In this document: positions 1 through 8,161 of the stretch, in pieces
Layout of the letters: every line of letters starts with the position of its first letter
How positions within the stretch are numbered: the stretch's first letter is position 1
Assembly (NCBI RefSeq): GCF_030169785.1
Contig: NZ_CP125854.1
Span: forward strand, 930,001-994,000
DNA from: Bdellovibrio sp. 22V
GTDB lineage: Bacteria; Bdellovibrionota; Bdellovibrionia; Bdellovibrionales; Bdellovibrionaceae
DNA: 64,000 bases
Reading direction: 5' to 3'
Position numbers and translations under genes: made by a program
Notes under the pieces: model-generated
Databases searched by the model: none
What the model saw: the letters and a program-made list of their open reading frames with translations, nothing else
Told to the model about the DNA's origin: nothing

Positions 1-578
1 CTAATGAAATCATCAGCTTAGCCGTCCGTGAGTTAGTCGTCGGATTGTCGCTAGGATTTTTAACCCGTCTGTTTTTCTTTGTTGTCACAATGACAGGGGA
101 TTTGGTGTCGATGTCCGTGGGCCTCAGCGCCTCGCAAATGTACAACCCGATGTTGGGAAGTCATGGAAATACCATCGATCAATTTTACTCTACTATCGGA
201 ACTTTAGTTTTCTTAGCAATTAACGGTCACCACATGTTGATCAGTGGAATCGCGCAAAGTTATGAACTTGTGCCTGTAAGTTCTCTTGCGTTGAATGTGG
301 GGCCTTTCGCCGAAATGGCCGTCTTTGGACAGACGGTCATGATGATGGCCATTAAAATGTGCGCACCCGTGCTCGTAGCGGTGTTGTTGGTAAATCTAGC
401 GATGGGAATCTTGGGAAGAGCAGTTCCCCAGATCAACGTCCTGGTCACGAGTATGCCAGTCACAATCTTGTTGGGAATGACGGTGGTGTTTATCTGTCTT
501 CCCCTGATGGTGATTGAAATGAATGGTTTAGTTGAAATCACCGCTAGCAAACTGATCGCGGTGATGAAACACTTATAG
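1..578 (+). CDS. fliR: Flagellar export protein FliR (C-terminal part)
   Basis: Integral membrane component of the flagellar type III export gate, acting with FliP, FliQ, FlhA and FlhB. The reading frame is open from base 3 to the stop at 576-578, and the 5' end lies outside the window. The translated start (NEIISLAVRELVVGLSLGF) matches the conserved FliR helix containing E-L-x-x-G-x-x-L-G-F, so the TTG at 45 is internal, not a start. Several hydrophobic helices follow, including a segment with G-D-L-V-S-M-x-x-G. The gene is followed after 33 bases by flhB, the usual FliR-FlhB order. Confidence 0.9.
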   Translation, partial: NEIISLAVRELVVGLSLGFLTRLFFFVVTMTGDLVSMSVGLSASQMYNPMLGSHGNTIDQFYSTIGTLVFLAINGHHMLISGIAQSYELVPVSSLALNVGPFAEMAVFGQTVMMMAIKMCAPVLVAVLLVNLAMGILGRAVPQINVLVTSMPVTILLGMTVVFICLPLMVIEMNGLVEITASKLIAVMKHL

Positions 579-611
579 TAACAAGGCTTTTAAGTTCTAG
601 GAAGGAACTGA

Positions 612-1673
612 ATGTCTGAGGACAACGGCGAAAAAACCGAACAGGCGACGGACGCGAGACGGGAAGAGTTTCGCAAAAAAGGGAACGTCGCTCATACAAA
701 GGAACTTGCGTCAGCAGTGCTATTGCTTGCTGCGGCTGGTGGCGTGTATGCGTTGGGCCGTTTCTTCTTCAAAAATCTCTTCGAAGTTTTTCATTATTCA
801 TTCGGAAATGACATGGTCGTATTAGTGCGTGAAGGTAATTTCACGGAAGCCTTTCGCTTCTGCGGTGAAAAAGCTTTCATTCTGATTGCGCCTGTTATGG
901 GTATCACCGGTATTCTCGGTGCGGCCTCGTCGATCATGCAAGTCGGTTTCTTGCAAGTGGAAGACGCCCTTTCTCCTAATTTCGAAAAATTGAGCCCGGT
1001 AGAGGGCTTTAAACGTATTTTCAGTTTGCGTGCCGTTGTTGAGGCTTTGAAGTCGATTCTAAAAATGGCCGCGGTGGGAATTGTTGTTTATTTCCTTCTT
1101 CGTGGGGAAGTCAGACAAGTTCCCTACATGCTGACGTTCTCAGTAGAACAAATCATCTCTTATATCGGCACGGTTGTCGTAAAACTCTTGGGCGGCGTTG
1201 GTGCCGTCATGCTTATCATCGCGTTGGCGGATTACTTCTATCAACGTTGGGATCTTGAAAAAAAGATGATGATGACCAAACAAGAAGTCAAAGAAGAACA
1301 CAAGCAGCGCGAGGGTGATCCGATGATCAAATCGCGCATTCGCCGTATTCAGCGTGAAATGGCGAGTAAGCGCATGATGTCCGAGGTTCCCAAGGCCGAT
1401 GTGGTCATCACGAATCCGACACATATTGCGGTTGTTCTTAAGTATACGGACAACTTGCCGGCGCCACAGCTTATCGCGATGGGCGCGGATCACGTTGCGG
1501 AAAAAATTAAAGAGATCGCTCGCGAAAACAATATTCCTATCGTGGAAAACAAACCGTTGGCGCGAACGATCTTTAAGACAATGAAAATTGGACAAGTCAT
1601 TCCTCGAGAGCTCTTCGTCGCCGTCGCCGAAGTGCTTTCGTATGTTTATCGTTTGCGTAGGAAGAAAAGATAA
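612..1673 (+). CDS. flhB: Flagellar export switch protein FlhB
   Basis: Inner-membrane component of the flagellar export apparatus whose cytoplasmic domain autocleaves to switch substrate specificity from rod/hook to filament proteins. The 353 residues are typical of the family. The N-terminus has the standard E-K-T-E-x-A-T-x-x-R-R-E pattern, followed by about four membrane helices and a charged linker. The cleavage motif N-P-T-H is intact at residues 268-271 (ITNPTHIAVVLKY). A GGAAGG ribosome site precedes the ATG. It overlaps the flhA start by one base (TAATG), implying translational coupling. Confidence 0.96.
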   Translation: MSEDNGEKTEQATDARREEFRKKGNVAHTKELASAVLLLAAAGGVYALGRFFFKNLFEVFHYSFGNDMVVLVREGNFTEAFRFCGEKAFILIAPVMGITGILGAASSIMQVGFLQVEDALSPNFEKLSPVEGFKRIFSLRAVVEALKSILKMAAVGIVVYFLLRGEVRQVPYMLTFSVEQIISYIGTVVVKLLGGVGAVMLIIALADYFYQRWDLEKKMMMTKQEVKEEHKQREGDPMIKSRIRRIQREMASKRMMSEVPKADVVITNPTHIAVVLKYTDNLPAPQLIAMGADHVAEKIKEIARENNIPIVENKPLARTIFKTMKIGQVIPRELFVAVAEVLSYVYRLRRKKR

Positions 1674-3772
1674 TGGATCAATTTTTTCAGTTCATGAAAA
1701 GGTTCGAAAAGTTCACGAAGAATACGGATCTTTTGATTGCGTTTGGTTTGCTGTCGGTTTTGGCAGTGATGATCATTCCATTACCTCCGTTTCTTCTCGA
1801 CATTTCTTTGACTTTCTCTTTGGCGATCAGTGTTTTAATTTTGCTGGTCAGTATCTACACTGACAGAGCTTTAGATTTCACATCTTTCCCGTCACTTCTT
1901 CTGATGACGACGTTGTTCCGCTTGTCTTTGAACGTGGCAACAACACGTTTGATCCTGACGCATGGACATGAAGGTGAAAAGGCGGCCGGGGACGTCATTG
2001 CGTCCTTTGCGAATTTCGTAGTCGGCGGAAATTATGTCATCGGTTTCGTGATGTTCATCATCTTGATGGTCATCAATTTCATGGTTATCACTAAAGGTTC
2101 GGGCCGCGTGGCGGAAGTTGCAGCTCGTTTCACTTTGGATGCGATGCCTGGTAAGCAAATGTCCATTGATGCGGAGTTGAACTCCGGTCACATCACCGAA
2201 GCAGAGGCGCGCAAACGCCGTAAGCAAATCGAAGGTGAAGCGGATTTCTACGGCGCGATGGACGGTGCCTCTAAGTTCGTACGTGGTGACGCTATCGCCG
2301 GTATCATTATCACAATGATCAACATCCTGGGCGGTTTGGCTATCGGTGTGATTCAAAAAGGTCTTGATGTCGGGACCGCTGCAAAATACTACACAATGTT
2401 AACGATCGGTGACGGTCTTCTTGCGCAGATTCCTGCTCTTGTGATCTCAACTGCAGCCGGTATCATCGTGACAAGAACTTCGAATTCCGACAAAGACGTG
2501 GGTGAAGAAGTTACGGGACAACTTTTCGTCAAACCTCGCGCGGTCATGATTTCAGGTGGCGTTTTGGTTTTGATGGGCTTGGTTCCGGGGCTTCCGACAA
2601 TTCCGTTCTTGGTGATGGGATCTCTTTTGTGCGGAACAGCTTGGATCATCCGAAAATCACGTGAAGAAAGAGCTGAAAGCGAAAAGAAGCAATCCGAAGC
2701 GGCACTCAACGTTCCGAAAAAAGAAAACATCGAAACAATGTTGCCACTCGATATGGTCGAACTCGAAGTGGGTTATGGCCTGATCAATATCGTGGAGTCG
2801 GATCAAAGTGGCGACTTGCTTGAGCGTATCGTCAGTATCCGCAAGCAGTTTGCTTTGGATCTGGGAATCGTCGTTCCAAGTATTCATATTCGCGACAACT
2901 TGCAATTGGCTCCAGGCGAATACCGCGTTCTGCTCAAAGGAAACAGAGTGGGTGGTGGTACTCTTCGTCCAGAATCTATGCTTGCAATGGATCCGGGCAA
3001 TGTCGCGGAAAGAATCGAAGGTATTCCGACGAAAGAACCCGCTTTCGGTTTGGATGCATTGTGGATTTCTCCTGCCCGCAAGGAAGACGCCGAGATCGCT
3101 GGTTACACGGTGGTGGATTTGCCGACAGTTATGGCAACACATCTTACAGAGATCATTCGTACCCACGCGCACGAGCTTTTGGGACGTCAGGAAGCATCGA
3201 CACTTATCGAGAACTTCAAGAAGTCGCATCCCAAAGTTGTGGAAGAGCTGGTGCCGGATCTTCTTCCATTGGGGTCTGTTGTGCGCGTATTGCAAAACTT
3301 GCTCAAAGAACAAGTTTCTATCCGCAACCTTCTTACAATTTTTGAAACTTTGGCGGATGAGGCCCCTCGCACGAAGGACATCGAGGTTCTTACGGAGCAG
3401 GTTCGCCGCGCTCTCGCTCGTGGTATCACAGCGAAGTACACGACTGAAATGGGCAACATCCCTGTAATGACCCTTCACCCTCATATCGAAGAGTTGATTG
3501 CCAACTCCTTGTTGCAGACCGAGCAGGGCGTGCAACTTGTGATGGACCCGACAACGGCCCATCGTTTGATCAATGAAATCGCGCGTACGGTGGAAGGTCA
3601 TCCTGAGGTGGCAAGTCAGCCGATCTTGCTGACGAGCCCGACATCGCGCCGTCATTTATATAAGCTTACATCCCGCTTTATTCCTCAACTTGTGGTGCTT
3701 TCGCACAATGAGTTGACGTCTGATGCGGATGTTCAATCCGTTGCACTCGTGGAGATGAGCCATGCAGGTTAA
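1673..3772 (+). CDS. flhA: Flagellar export gate protein FlhA
   Basis: Major export-gate component: an N-terminal block of about eight membrane helices (to roughly residue 320) and a large cytoplasmic domain that docks chaperone-substrate complexes. At 699 residues it has the family's usual length. Family signatures include the FHIPEP region around residues 140-175 (R-x-x-E-V-A-A-R-F-x-L-D-A-M-P-G-K-Q-M). The C-terminus overlaps flhF by 11 bases. The genes are co-directional with flhB and flhF, so a single flhB-flhA-flhF-flhG operon is likely. Confidence 0.97.
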   Translation: MDQFFQFMKRFEKFTKNTDLLIAFGLLSVLAVMIIPLPPFLLDISLTFSLAISVLILLVSIYTDRALDFTSFPSLLLMTTLFRLSLNVATTRLILTHGHEGEKAAGDVIASFANFVVGGNYVIGFVMFIILMVINFMVITKGSGRVAEVAARFTLDAMPGKQMSIDAELNSGHITEAEARKRRKQIEGEADFYGAMDGASKFVRGDAIAGIIITMINILGGLAIGVIQKGLDVGTAAKYYTMLTIGDGLLAQIPALVISTAAGIIVTRTSNSDKDVGEEVTGQLFVKPRAVMISGGVLVLMGLVPGLPTIPFLVMGSLLCGTAWIIRKSREERAESEKKQSEAALNVPKKENIETMLPLDMVELEVGYGLINIVESDQSGDLLERIVSIRKQFALDLGIVVPSIHIRDNLQLAPGEYRVLLKGNRVGGGTLRPESMLAMDPGNVAERIEGIPTKEPAFGLDALWISPARKEDAEIAGYTVVDLPTVMATHLTEIIRTHAHELLGRQEASTLIENFKKSHPKVVEELVPDLLPLGSVVRVLQNLLKEQVSIRNLLTIFETLADEAPRTKDIEVLTEQVRRALARGITAKYTTEMGNIPVMTLHPHIEELIANSLLQTEQGVQLVMDPTTAHRLINEIARTVEGHPEVASQPILLTSPTSRRHLYKLTSRFIPQLVVLSHNELTSDADVQSVALVEMSHAG

Positions 3773-5213
3773 GAAATTTGAAGCCCGGACTATGAAAGAA
3801 GCCTTGGAGATGGTGAAGACCCAGTTGGGTCCCGACGCCATCATTCTTTCGGCCCGAGACAATAACAAGAGCTACGGTCTTGTCGGAGAGGGTAGTGTGG
3901 AAATCACAGCAGCCGTTTCCGAAGAGACTTTGCAAAAGAAAAGATTTGCAGAGTCCCGTTTGCGCGAACAGGATCGTGAAAAATTCCTGAAGAGTCCGGC
4001 TCGTCAACAGAAAGAATTGATCCACAAGATGGTGGAAAAACATGTGCAAAAGAGCCAGGCTCCGGCTCCCATCACGCAACGTCGTTACATCGATATCGAA
4101 GATGAAGCAGAGATGCGCCAAAGACAAGTAGCTGATGAACGCGTGCGTTCCGCGGCACAAAGAGCTTTGAATGCTTTCCAAGAGCAAGAAGAAATCTTTG
4201 CCACTAAAGGTGCCGCTATGAAAAAAACGGCGGCGGCTCCTGCGGCTGTCGTCGCAAGACCGGCACCGGCTCCCGTGGCAGCGGCGGAGTCGGCGGAAAT
4301 TCTTGCATTGAAAAATGAAATCGCAAGTTTGAAAAACGTCATCAGTCAATTCCAACAAATCCCGCAAAGTTTCGTCGGCACTCATCCTGGCGCGGACTAC
4401 GGGATCAATTACGACTTGAGTTTTGTTTTTGAAAAACTCACAAGCGCGGGTATGGCACCGGAAATCGCGGCCGAAATTCTCACAAGCGCGCAAGACAGTT
4501 TGCCGGCTTTGAAATTGAAAAACCGCGCTTTGGTGGAAGCGTACGTTGCCCGTCACGTTTTGGATGCGACTAAAATCGCTCACCATCCGACGCAGGGAAA
4601 AATCCATTGTTTCGTAGGTCCCGCAGGCAGCGGAAAAACTTCGGCGTTGATCAAAATGGCCAGCCACATGGTGGTGCGTGAGGGCAAGAAGATCGCATTG
4701 TTCACAACGGACACTTTCAAAGTGGGCGCTGCCGATCAGATGAAGATTTATGCGCAGATTCTTAACGTTCCATTCTCAGTGATTCGCTCACAGAACGATT
4801 GGACAAACTTGATGCGCTATCTTGCGAATGTCGACTGTGTTTTGGTTGACTACACAGGCTTGAGCTTAAAGAACAACGATGAAATTCAAATGCTGAAAAG
4901 CTTGTTGCCGCCGGCAGCATTGAATCCAAACATTCACTTGGTGCTTTCAACAAACGCGAAAGATTCTGATGCGACAGAGTTAGGCCGCCGTTATTCGATG
5001 GTAAGTTATAAAGATGTGGTCTTCACTTCTTTGGACGAATCCACGCAGCACGGGACAATCTACAACTTCATGAAACGCTTCGACGTTCCATTGCATTCAT
5101 TCGGTATCGGTTCGCGTGTACCGGAAGACTTTGAGTTTGCAACAAAAGAACGTCTTTTGGATTTGATCTTTAAGATCACTAAAATCAAACAACAGGAATC
5201 TGAAGCCGTATGA
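3762..5213 (+). CDS. flhF: Signal-recognition-type GTPase FlhF, flagellar placement
   Basis: SRP-family GTPase that fixes the pole and initiates assembly of flagella, here of 483 residues. Residues 1-150 form the basic, coiled N-terminal domain, followed by an Ala/Pro-rich stretch around residues 160-175, then the NG GTPase domain. The P-loop is recognisable (G-P-A-G-S-G-K-T-S, residues 286-294), and T-T-D-T-F-K-V-G-A-A-D-Q matches the SRP insertion-box region. The usual D-T-A-G motif reads D-Y-T-G (363-366) and the usual T-K-x-D motif reads T-S-L-D (422-425), so nucleotide binding may be altered. The start overlaps flhA and the stop overlaps flhG (ATGA). Confidence 0.93.
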   Translation: MQVKKFEARTMKEALEMVKTQLGPDAIILSARDNNKSYGLVGEGSVEITAAVSEETLQKKRFAESRLREQDREKFLKSPARQQKELIHKMVEKHVQKSQAPAPITQRRYIDIEDEAEMRQRQVADERVRSAAQRALNAFQEQEEIFATKGAAMKKTAAAPAAVVARPAPAPVAAAESAEILALKNEIASLKNVISQFQQIPQSFVGTHPGADYGINYDLSFVFEKLTSAGMAPEIAAEILTSAQDSLPALKLKNRALVEAYVARHVLDATKIAHHPTQGKIHCFVGPAGSGKTSALIKMASHMVVREGKKIALFTTDTFKVGAADQMKIYAQILNVPFSVIRSQNDWTNLMRYLANVDCVLVDYTGLSLKNNDEIQMLKSLLPPAALNPNIHLVLSTNAKDSDATELGRRYSMVSYKDVVFTSLDESTQHGTIYNFMKRFDVPLHSFGIGSRVPEDFEFATKERLLDLIFKITKIKQQESEAV

Positions 5214-6040
5214 GAAACATGAATGTCTTTGATATGTATCGCACTCGCACTATCAGCGTCACTTCAGGAAAGGGCGGCGTGGGTAAAACAACTCTCGTTG
5301 CCAATCTGGCATTGAGCCTGGCGCAAAAAGGCAAAAAGGTTTTGATTCTGGACGGGGATCTGGGCATGGCCAACGTAGATATTCTTTTCGGCGTAAAAAC
5401 GTGTGGAAATGTTCACGATATTATCTCTGGCCGAAAAGAAATGAAAGACATCCTGACGGAAGTTTCTAAAGATGTCTTTTTGATTCCCGGCGGAAGCGGC
5501 GTTGTTGAATTCAACAATATGAATCACTTCGAGCGTCGTGCGATGGTAGAGGCTGTCAGTTCTTTGCCGTTGGGATTCGACTATTTATTGATTGATACAG
5601 CTCCGGGCATTGCCGAGAACGTTTTGTTCCTTAACTCCGCGGCGCAAACAGTTTCTGTAGTGATTACTCCCGACCCTGCCAGTTTCGCGGATGCTTACGC
5701 TTTAATCAAAGTTCTTAATAAGCAATATAAAGTGAATCGTTTCTCCATCATTTGCAATCAGGTGAAAGACGAAGCGGAAGGTTTGAGTCTTTATCAGCGT
5801 TTTAATGACGTCGTAAACAAATTCTTGTACATCGGTTTGGATTACTGGGGATCGGTCCCCAATGACGTGGTTCTTCGCAAGGCCAATCAAATGCAGCGTC
5901 TCATCGTGAGACATGATATCGGCGCGGAATCGTCCAAGGCGATTCGTCAAATTTGTAATCATGTCGAGAAATCTTCAAAGCAAATAGAAACGACCGGCGG
6001 CATGCAAATGTTCTGGGATCAGGTCGTTGGATTTGCCTAG
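5210..6040 (+). CDS. flhG: MinD-like ATPase FlhG (FleN), flagellar number control
   Basis: P-loop ATPase of the ParA/MinD family that partners FlhF and limits flagellar number. The deviant Walker A motif (G-K-G-G-V-G-K-T-T) lies at residues 20-28. D-G-D-L-G-M-A-N-V-D follows, and a Walker B-like L-L-I-D-T-A-P-G segment is present. Its 276 residues are typical of FleN/FlhG. The ATG overlaps the flhF TGA (ATGA). The FlhF-FlhG-FliA order is conserved in many polarly flagellated bacteria. Confidence 0.94.
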   Translation: MRNMNVFDMYRTRTISVTSGKGGVGKTTLVANLALSLAQKGKKVLILDGDLGMANVDILFGVKTCGNVHDIISGRKEMKDILTEVSKDVFLIPGGSGVVEFNNMNHFERRAMVEAVSSLPLGFDYLLIDTAPGIAENVLFLNSAAQTVSVVITPDPASFADAYALIKVLNKQYKVNRFSIICNQVKDEAEGLSLYQRFNDVVNKFLYIGLDYWGSVPNDVVLRKANQMQRLIVRHDIGAESSKAIRQICNHVEKSSKQIETTGGMQMFWDQVVGFA

Positions 6041-6100
6041 TAGAATTGGACTTTCAGCGTAAGCACCTGTTTGTTAACATAGTGTCTAAGAGGGAAAAAT

Positions 6101-6886
6101 ATGGGGAAAAATGCGGCATTGTTGAAGAAGTACAAAGAAGAGCCACGTAAGCTTGCTGCCAATCAAAAAGATGATCTAATTAAAGAATACGCGCCCTTGA
6201 TCAAATTCATTGCTCAAAAAATCGCGGTTCGTCTTCCCTCTAATATCGAACTTGACGATTTGATTTCTGCAGGTGTGATCGGTTTGATGGATGCCATCGA
6301 AAAATACGATTCCACACGCGATAACAAATTCAAAACATACGCTGAATTCCGCATCCGTGGTGCTATTCTTGATGAACTCAGAGCGCAAGACTGGGTGCCG
6401 CGTTCTATTCGTGATAAAGCAAAACTTCTTGATAAAACAATGGTGCAATTGGAAGCGGACTTAGGCCGTTCACCAACCGACGAAGAAGTGGCAAAAGCAT
6501 TGAATGTCAGCATCGACGAATTCCATGACCTTGTGAACCAAGTTCGTCCTGTCAGCCTTCTGCCTATTGATCAGGCGACAACGTTCAGCAACACTGACAA
6601 AAAATCCATCATGGATATTTTGGAAGGTTCGCGCACAAACAGTCCGTTTAATCAATTGAATGTAAAGAACATTAAAGAGGTCGTTGCGCAAGCGATCGAA
6701 GAACTTCCGGAAAGACAACGTTTGGTTCTTTCTCTTTATTACTATGAAGATCTAAATCTTAAAGAGATCGGACAAGTTCTACGTGTGACAGAGTCACGCG
6801 TATCTCAGCTTCATGCTCAGGCCGTTGCACGCCTTCGTGCAAAACTTGCGGCAACAATTGGCGCCGGTGAACTAGAAGTCGCTTAA
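6101..6886 (+). CDS. fliA: Flagellar sigma factor FliA (sigma-28)
   Basis: Sigma factor for late flagellar and motility genes. Its 261 residues contain regions 2, 3 and 4. Region 2 reads I-E-L-D-D-L-I-S-A-G-V-I-G-L-M-D-A-I-E-K-Y-D, with the FliA-typical R-I-R-G-A-I-L-D-E-L-R-A-Q-D-W-V-P-R. The region 4 helix-turn-helix is L-x-L-K-E-I-G-x-V-L-x-V-T-E-S-R-V-S-Q-L-H. The gene lies 60 bases after flhG, with AGAGGG as ribosome site. Several genes in this window carry GCCGATAA-like -10 boxes that this protein would read. Two hairpins follow the stop. Confidence 0.97.
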   Translation: MGKNAALLKKYKEEPRKLAANQKDDLIKEYAPLIKFIAQKIAVRLPSNIELDDLISAGVIGLMDAIEKYDSTRDNKFKTYAEFRIRGAILDELRAQDWVPRSIRDKAKLLDKTMVQLEADLGRSPTDEEVAKALNVSIDEFHDLVNQVRPVSLLPIDQATTFSNTDKKSIMDILEGSRTNSPFNQLNVKNIKEVVAQAIEELPERQRLVLSLYYYEDLNLKEIGQVLRVTESRVSQLHAQAVARLRAKLAATIGAGELEVA

Positions 6887-6887
6887 G

Positions 6888-6911
6888 AAAAAGGTACCTG
6901 GTGCCTTTTTT
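6888..6911 (+). terminator. Rho-independent terminator after fliA
   Basis: A 10-bp stem (6888-6897 with 6901-6910, one G-T pair) of the form AAAAAGGTAC / GTGCCTTTTT with a three-base loop, ending in a run of T. It begins two bases after the fliA stop. Confidence 0.8.
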
Positions 6912-6920
6912 CCCAAGAAT

Positions 6921-6947
6921 AAAAAGGACGCCTCAAGCGTCCTTTTT
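6921..6947. terminator. Bidirectional terminator between fliA and the 6948 gene
   Basis: A perfect 11-bp stem AAAAAGGACGC (6921-6931) / GCGTCCTTTTT (6937-6947) with a five-base loop. A-run and T-run flanks make it usable from both sides, serving fliA as a second terminator and the convergent gene at 6948-7718. Confidence 0.85.
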
Positions 6948-7718
6948 TTATTTCATTTTCTCGCGGAAATATTTTTCGACAAGCAGAGTGAACTCGGTGC
7001 TGTCAGCGTGTTTGTTGAACTCTTCCATAATTTTTTGATTGGCTGGATCTGTTTTAAAAGCGGCGCCATAATGATTCATCATCACAATCTTGGGATTGAT
7101 TTGTAAACTGTCGGCGACTTGCTTAACTCGAGGATCCGCGGCAGCCAGAAACTTGAAAACGCCGGCATCAATAAAAATATAATCCACACGTTTGTTCGCC
7201 AGTTTCAAAACGTTGAGGGCATCGTTCGGGGCCGTTTCCAGATTCAGTTTTTTCTGTTTGTGCACAGTTCTTAGAAGCGAACGAATTGTATAACCATTGA
7301 CGTTGCCGCCTTTGTATTTGGCAAGATCCTCCGGCTTTTCCCAATGGATAGGTTTGTCCTTTCTTTCAACGATCACCCAAGGCGTGTCATAAACAGTTTT
7401 GGAAAGAACCATTCCGCGCAGAAAATCATCATCTTTAAACGAAGGGAAAAATCCAGTGACACTCGGATCGAATCCGACCGTACGAGTTCGCATGATAGGA
7501 ACAAAGCGCACTTTGAAGTTATAGCCGAGTTTCTTAAATGTCTCTTTCATCGCGTAAGTCGCAGCTCCTTGTTCGGGCATGCTTTCGCTCATGAACGGTG
7601 GAATCTCCATAGTTATAAAAGTAATGTCTTTAAGTGGTGTCTCAGTTGTGGTCGATGTTTCTGCAAAGCTAAGAAGAGTATGGAGAACGATAAGTATTAG
7701 AACCCATATTGCTTTCAT
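6948..7718 (-). CDS. Periplasmic substrate-binding protein (family 3-like)
   Basis: Secreted 256-residue protein. An N-terminal signal peptide (MKAIWVLILIVLHTLLSFAE) is followed by a mature part resembling family 3 extracellular solute-binding proteins: two alpha/beta lobes, an early F-I-T-M-E-I-P-P-F strand, and a late D-Y-I-F-I-D-A segment. In Bdellovibrio-like bacteria many such orphan binding proteins lack a transporter nearby, and none is visible here, so a sensory or scavenging role is possible. The start is fixed by the signal peptide. No ribosome site is seen; instead a sigma-28-like -10 box lies 7 bases upstream, suggesting a leaderless or near-leaderless message. Confidence 0.75.
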   Translation of the reverse strand: MKAIWVLILIVLHTLLSFAETSTTTETPLKDITFITMEIPPFMSESMPEQGAATYAMKETFKKLGYNFKVRFVPIMRTRTVGFDPSVTGFFPSFKDDDFLRGMVLSKTVYDTPWVIVERKDKPIHWEKPEDLAKYKGGNVNGYTIRSLLRTVHKQKKLNLETAPNDALNVLKLANKRVDYIFIDAGVFKFLAAADPRVKQVADSLQINPKIVMMNHYGAAFKTDPANQKIMEEFNKHADSTEFTLLVEKYFREKMK

Positions 7719-7725
7719 AAGACTT

Positions 7726-7733
7726 TTATCGGT
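7726..7733 (-). promoter_or_regulatory. Sigma-28-like -10 box (ACCGATAA)
   Basis: On the minus strand ACCGATAA matches the FliA -10 consensus GCCGATAA at 7 of 8 positions and ends 7 bases before the ATG at 7718. The -35 region (TGAC at the expected distance) is a poor match to TAAA, so confidence rests on the -10 and on the same arrangement at two other genes. Confidence 0.5.
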
Positions 7734-7795
7734 CTTTCAGAGAGCTCAGTCAATACACTGCAGCCTTACTATTTAGTAATATGCCCTCGAGAACT

Positions 7796-8161
7796 CTAAG
7801 GAGAATATTTCGATTTGAGATCGCGAAGAGCGACCATAAACGGCTCCATCCCAGGAAAAGGCGAAATTTTTCCAAGTTTTTTGCCTTGATAAAAAAAGAG
7901 AAAAGTCGGAATTCCGTGCAGCCCAAAACGAGTCGCAAGATCGAAATCCTCATAGGTATTTACATGGAACCATTTAAAACGCAATGCTGTTACAAGCTCC
8001 ACATCTTGAAAAAGCATCTTTTTCGCGACTTCGCAATTCGGGCAATCGTGACCCCAGAAAAAAACGGCGACAAGGTCATTAGCATTTTCAGAAAGACGCT
8101 GATCGAATGTCGCGGGACGAAGCTGCTCCATGTTCATTGCAGAGAACAGGGGATGACTCAT
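7796..8161 (-). CDS. Thioredoxin-like protein with C-P-N-C active site
   Basis: Cytoplasmic thioredoxin-fold protein of 121 residues with no signal peptide. The redox motif C-P-N-C is at residues 40-43 after a V-F-F-W-G-H-D strand. The cis-proline loop G-I-P-T-F, the F-F-Y-Q-G-K-K strand and the terminal helix are all present. The active site differs from the usual C-G-P-C. Its ATG overlaps the stop of the upstream sigma factor gene by one base (TAATG), so the two are translationally coupled. That suggests a redox or stress function expressed together with the sigma factor. Confidence 0.8.
   Translation of the reverse strand: MSHPLFSAMNMEQLRPATFDQRLSENANDLVAVFFWGHDCPNCEVAKKMLFQDVELVTALRFKWFHVNTYEDFDLATRFGLHGIPTFLFFYQGKKLGKISPFPGMEPFMVALRDLKSKYSP

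Noticed and set aside
2657-3655. 332-residue frame antisense to flhA.
   Set aside because: Shadow of a highly conserved gene; no start context or recognisable protein.
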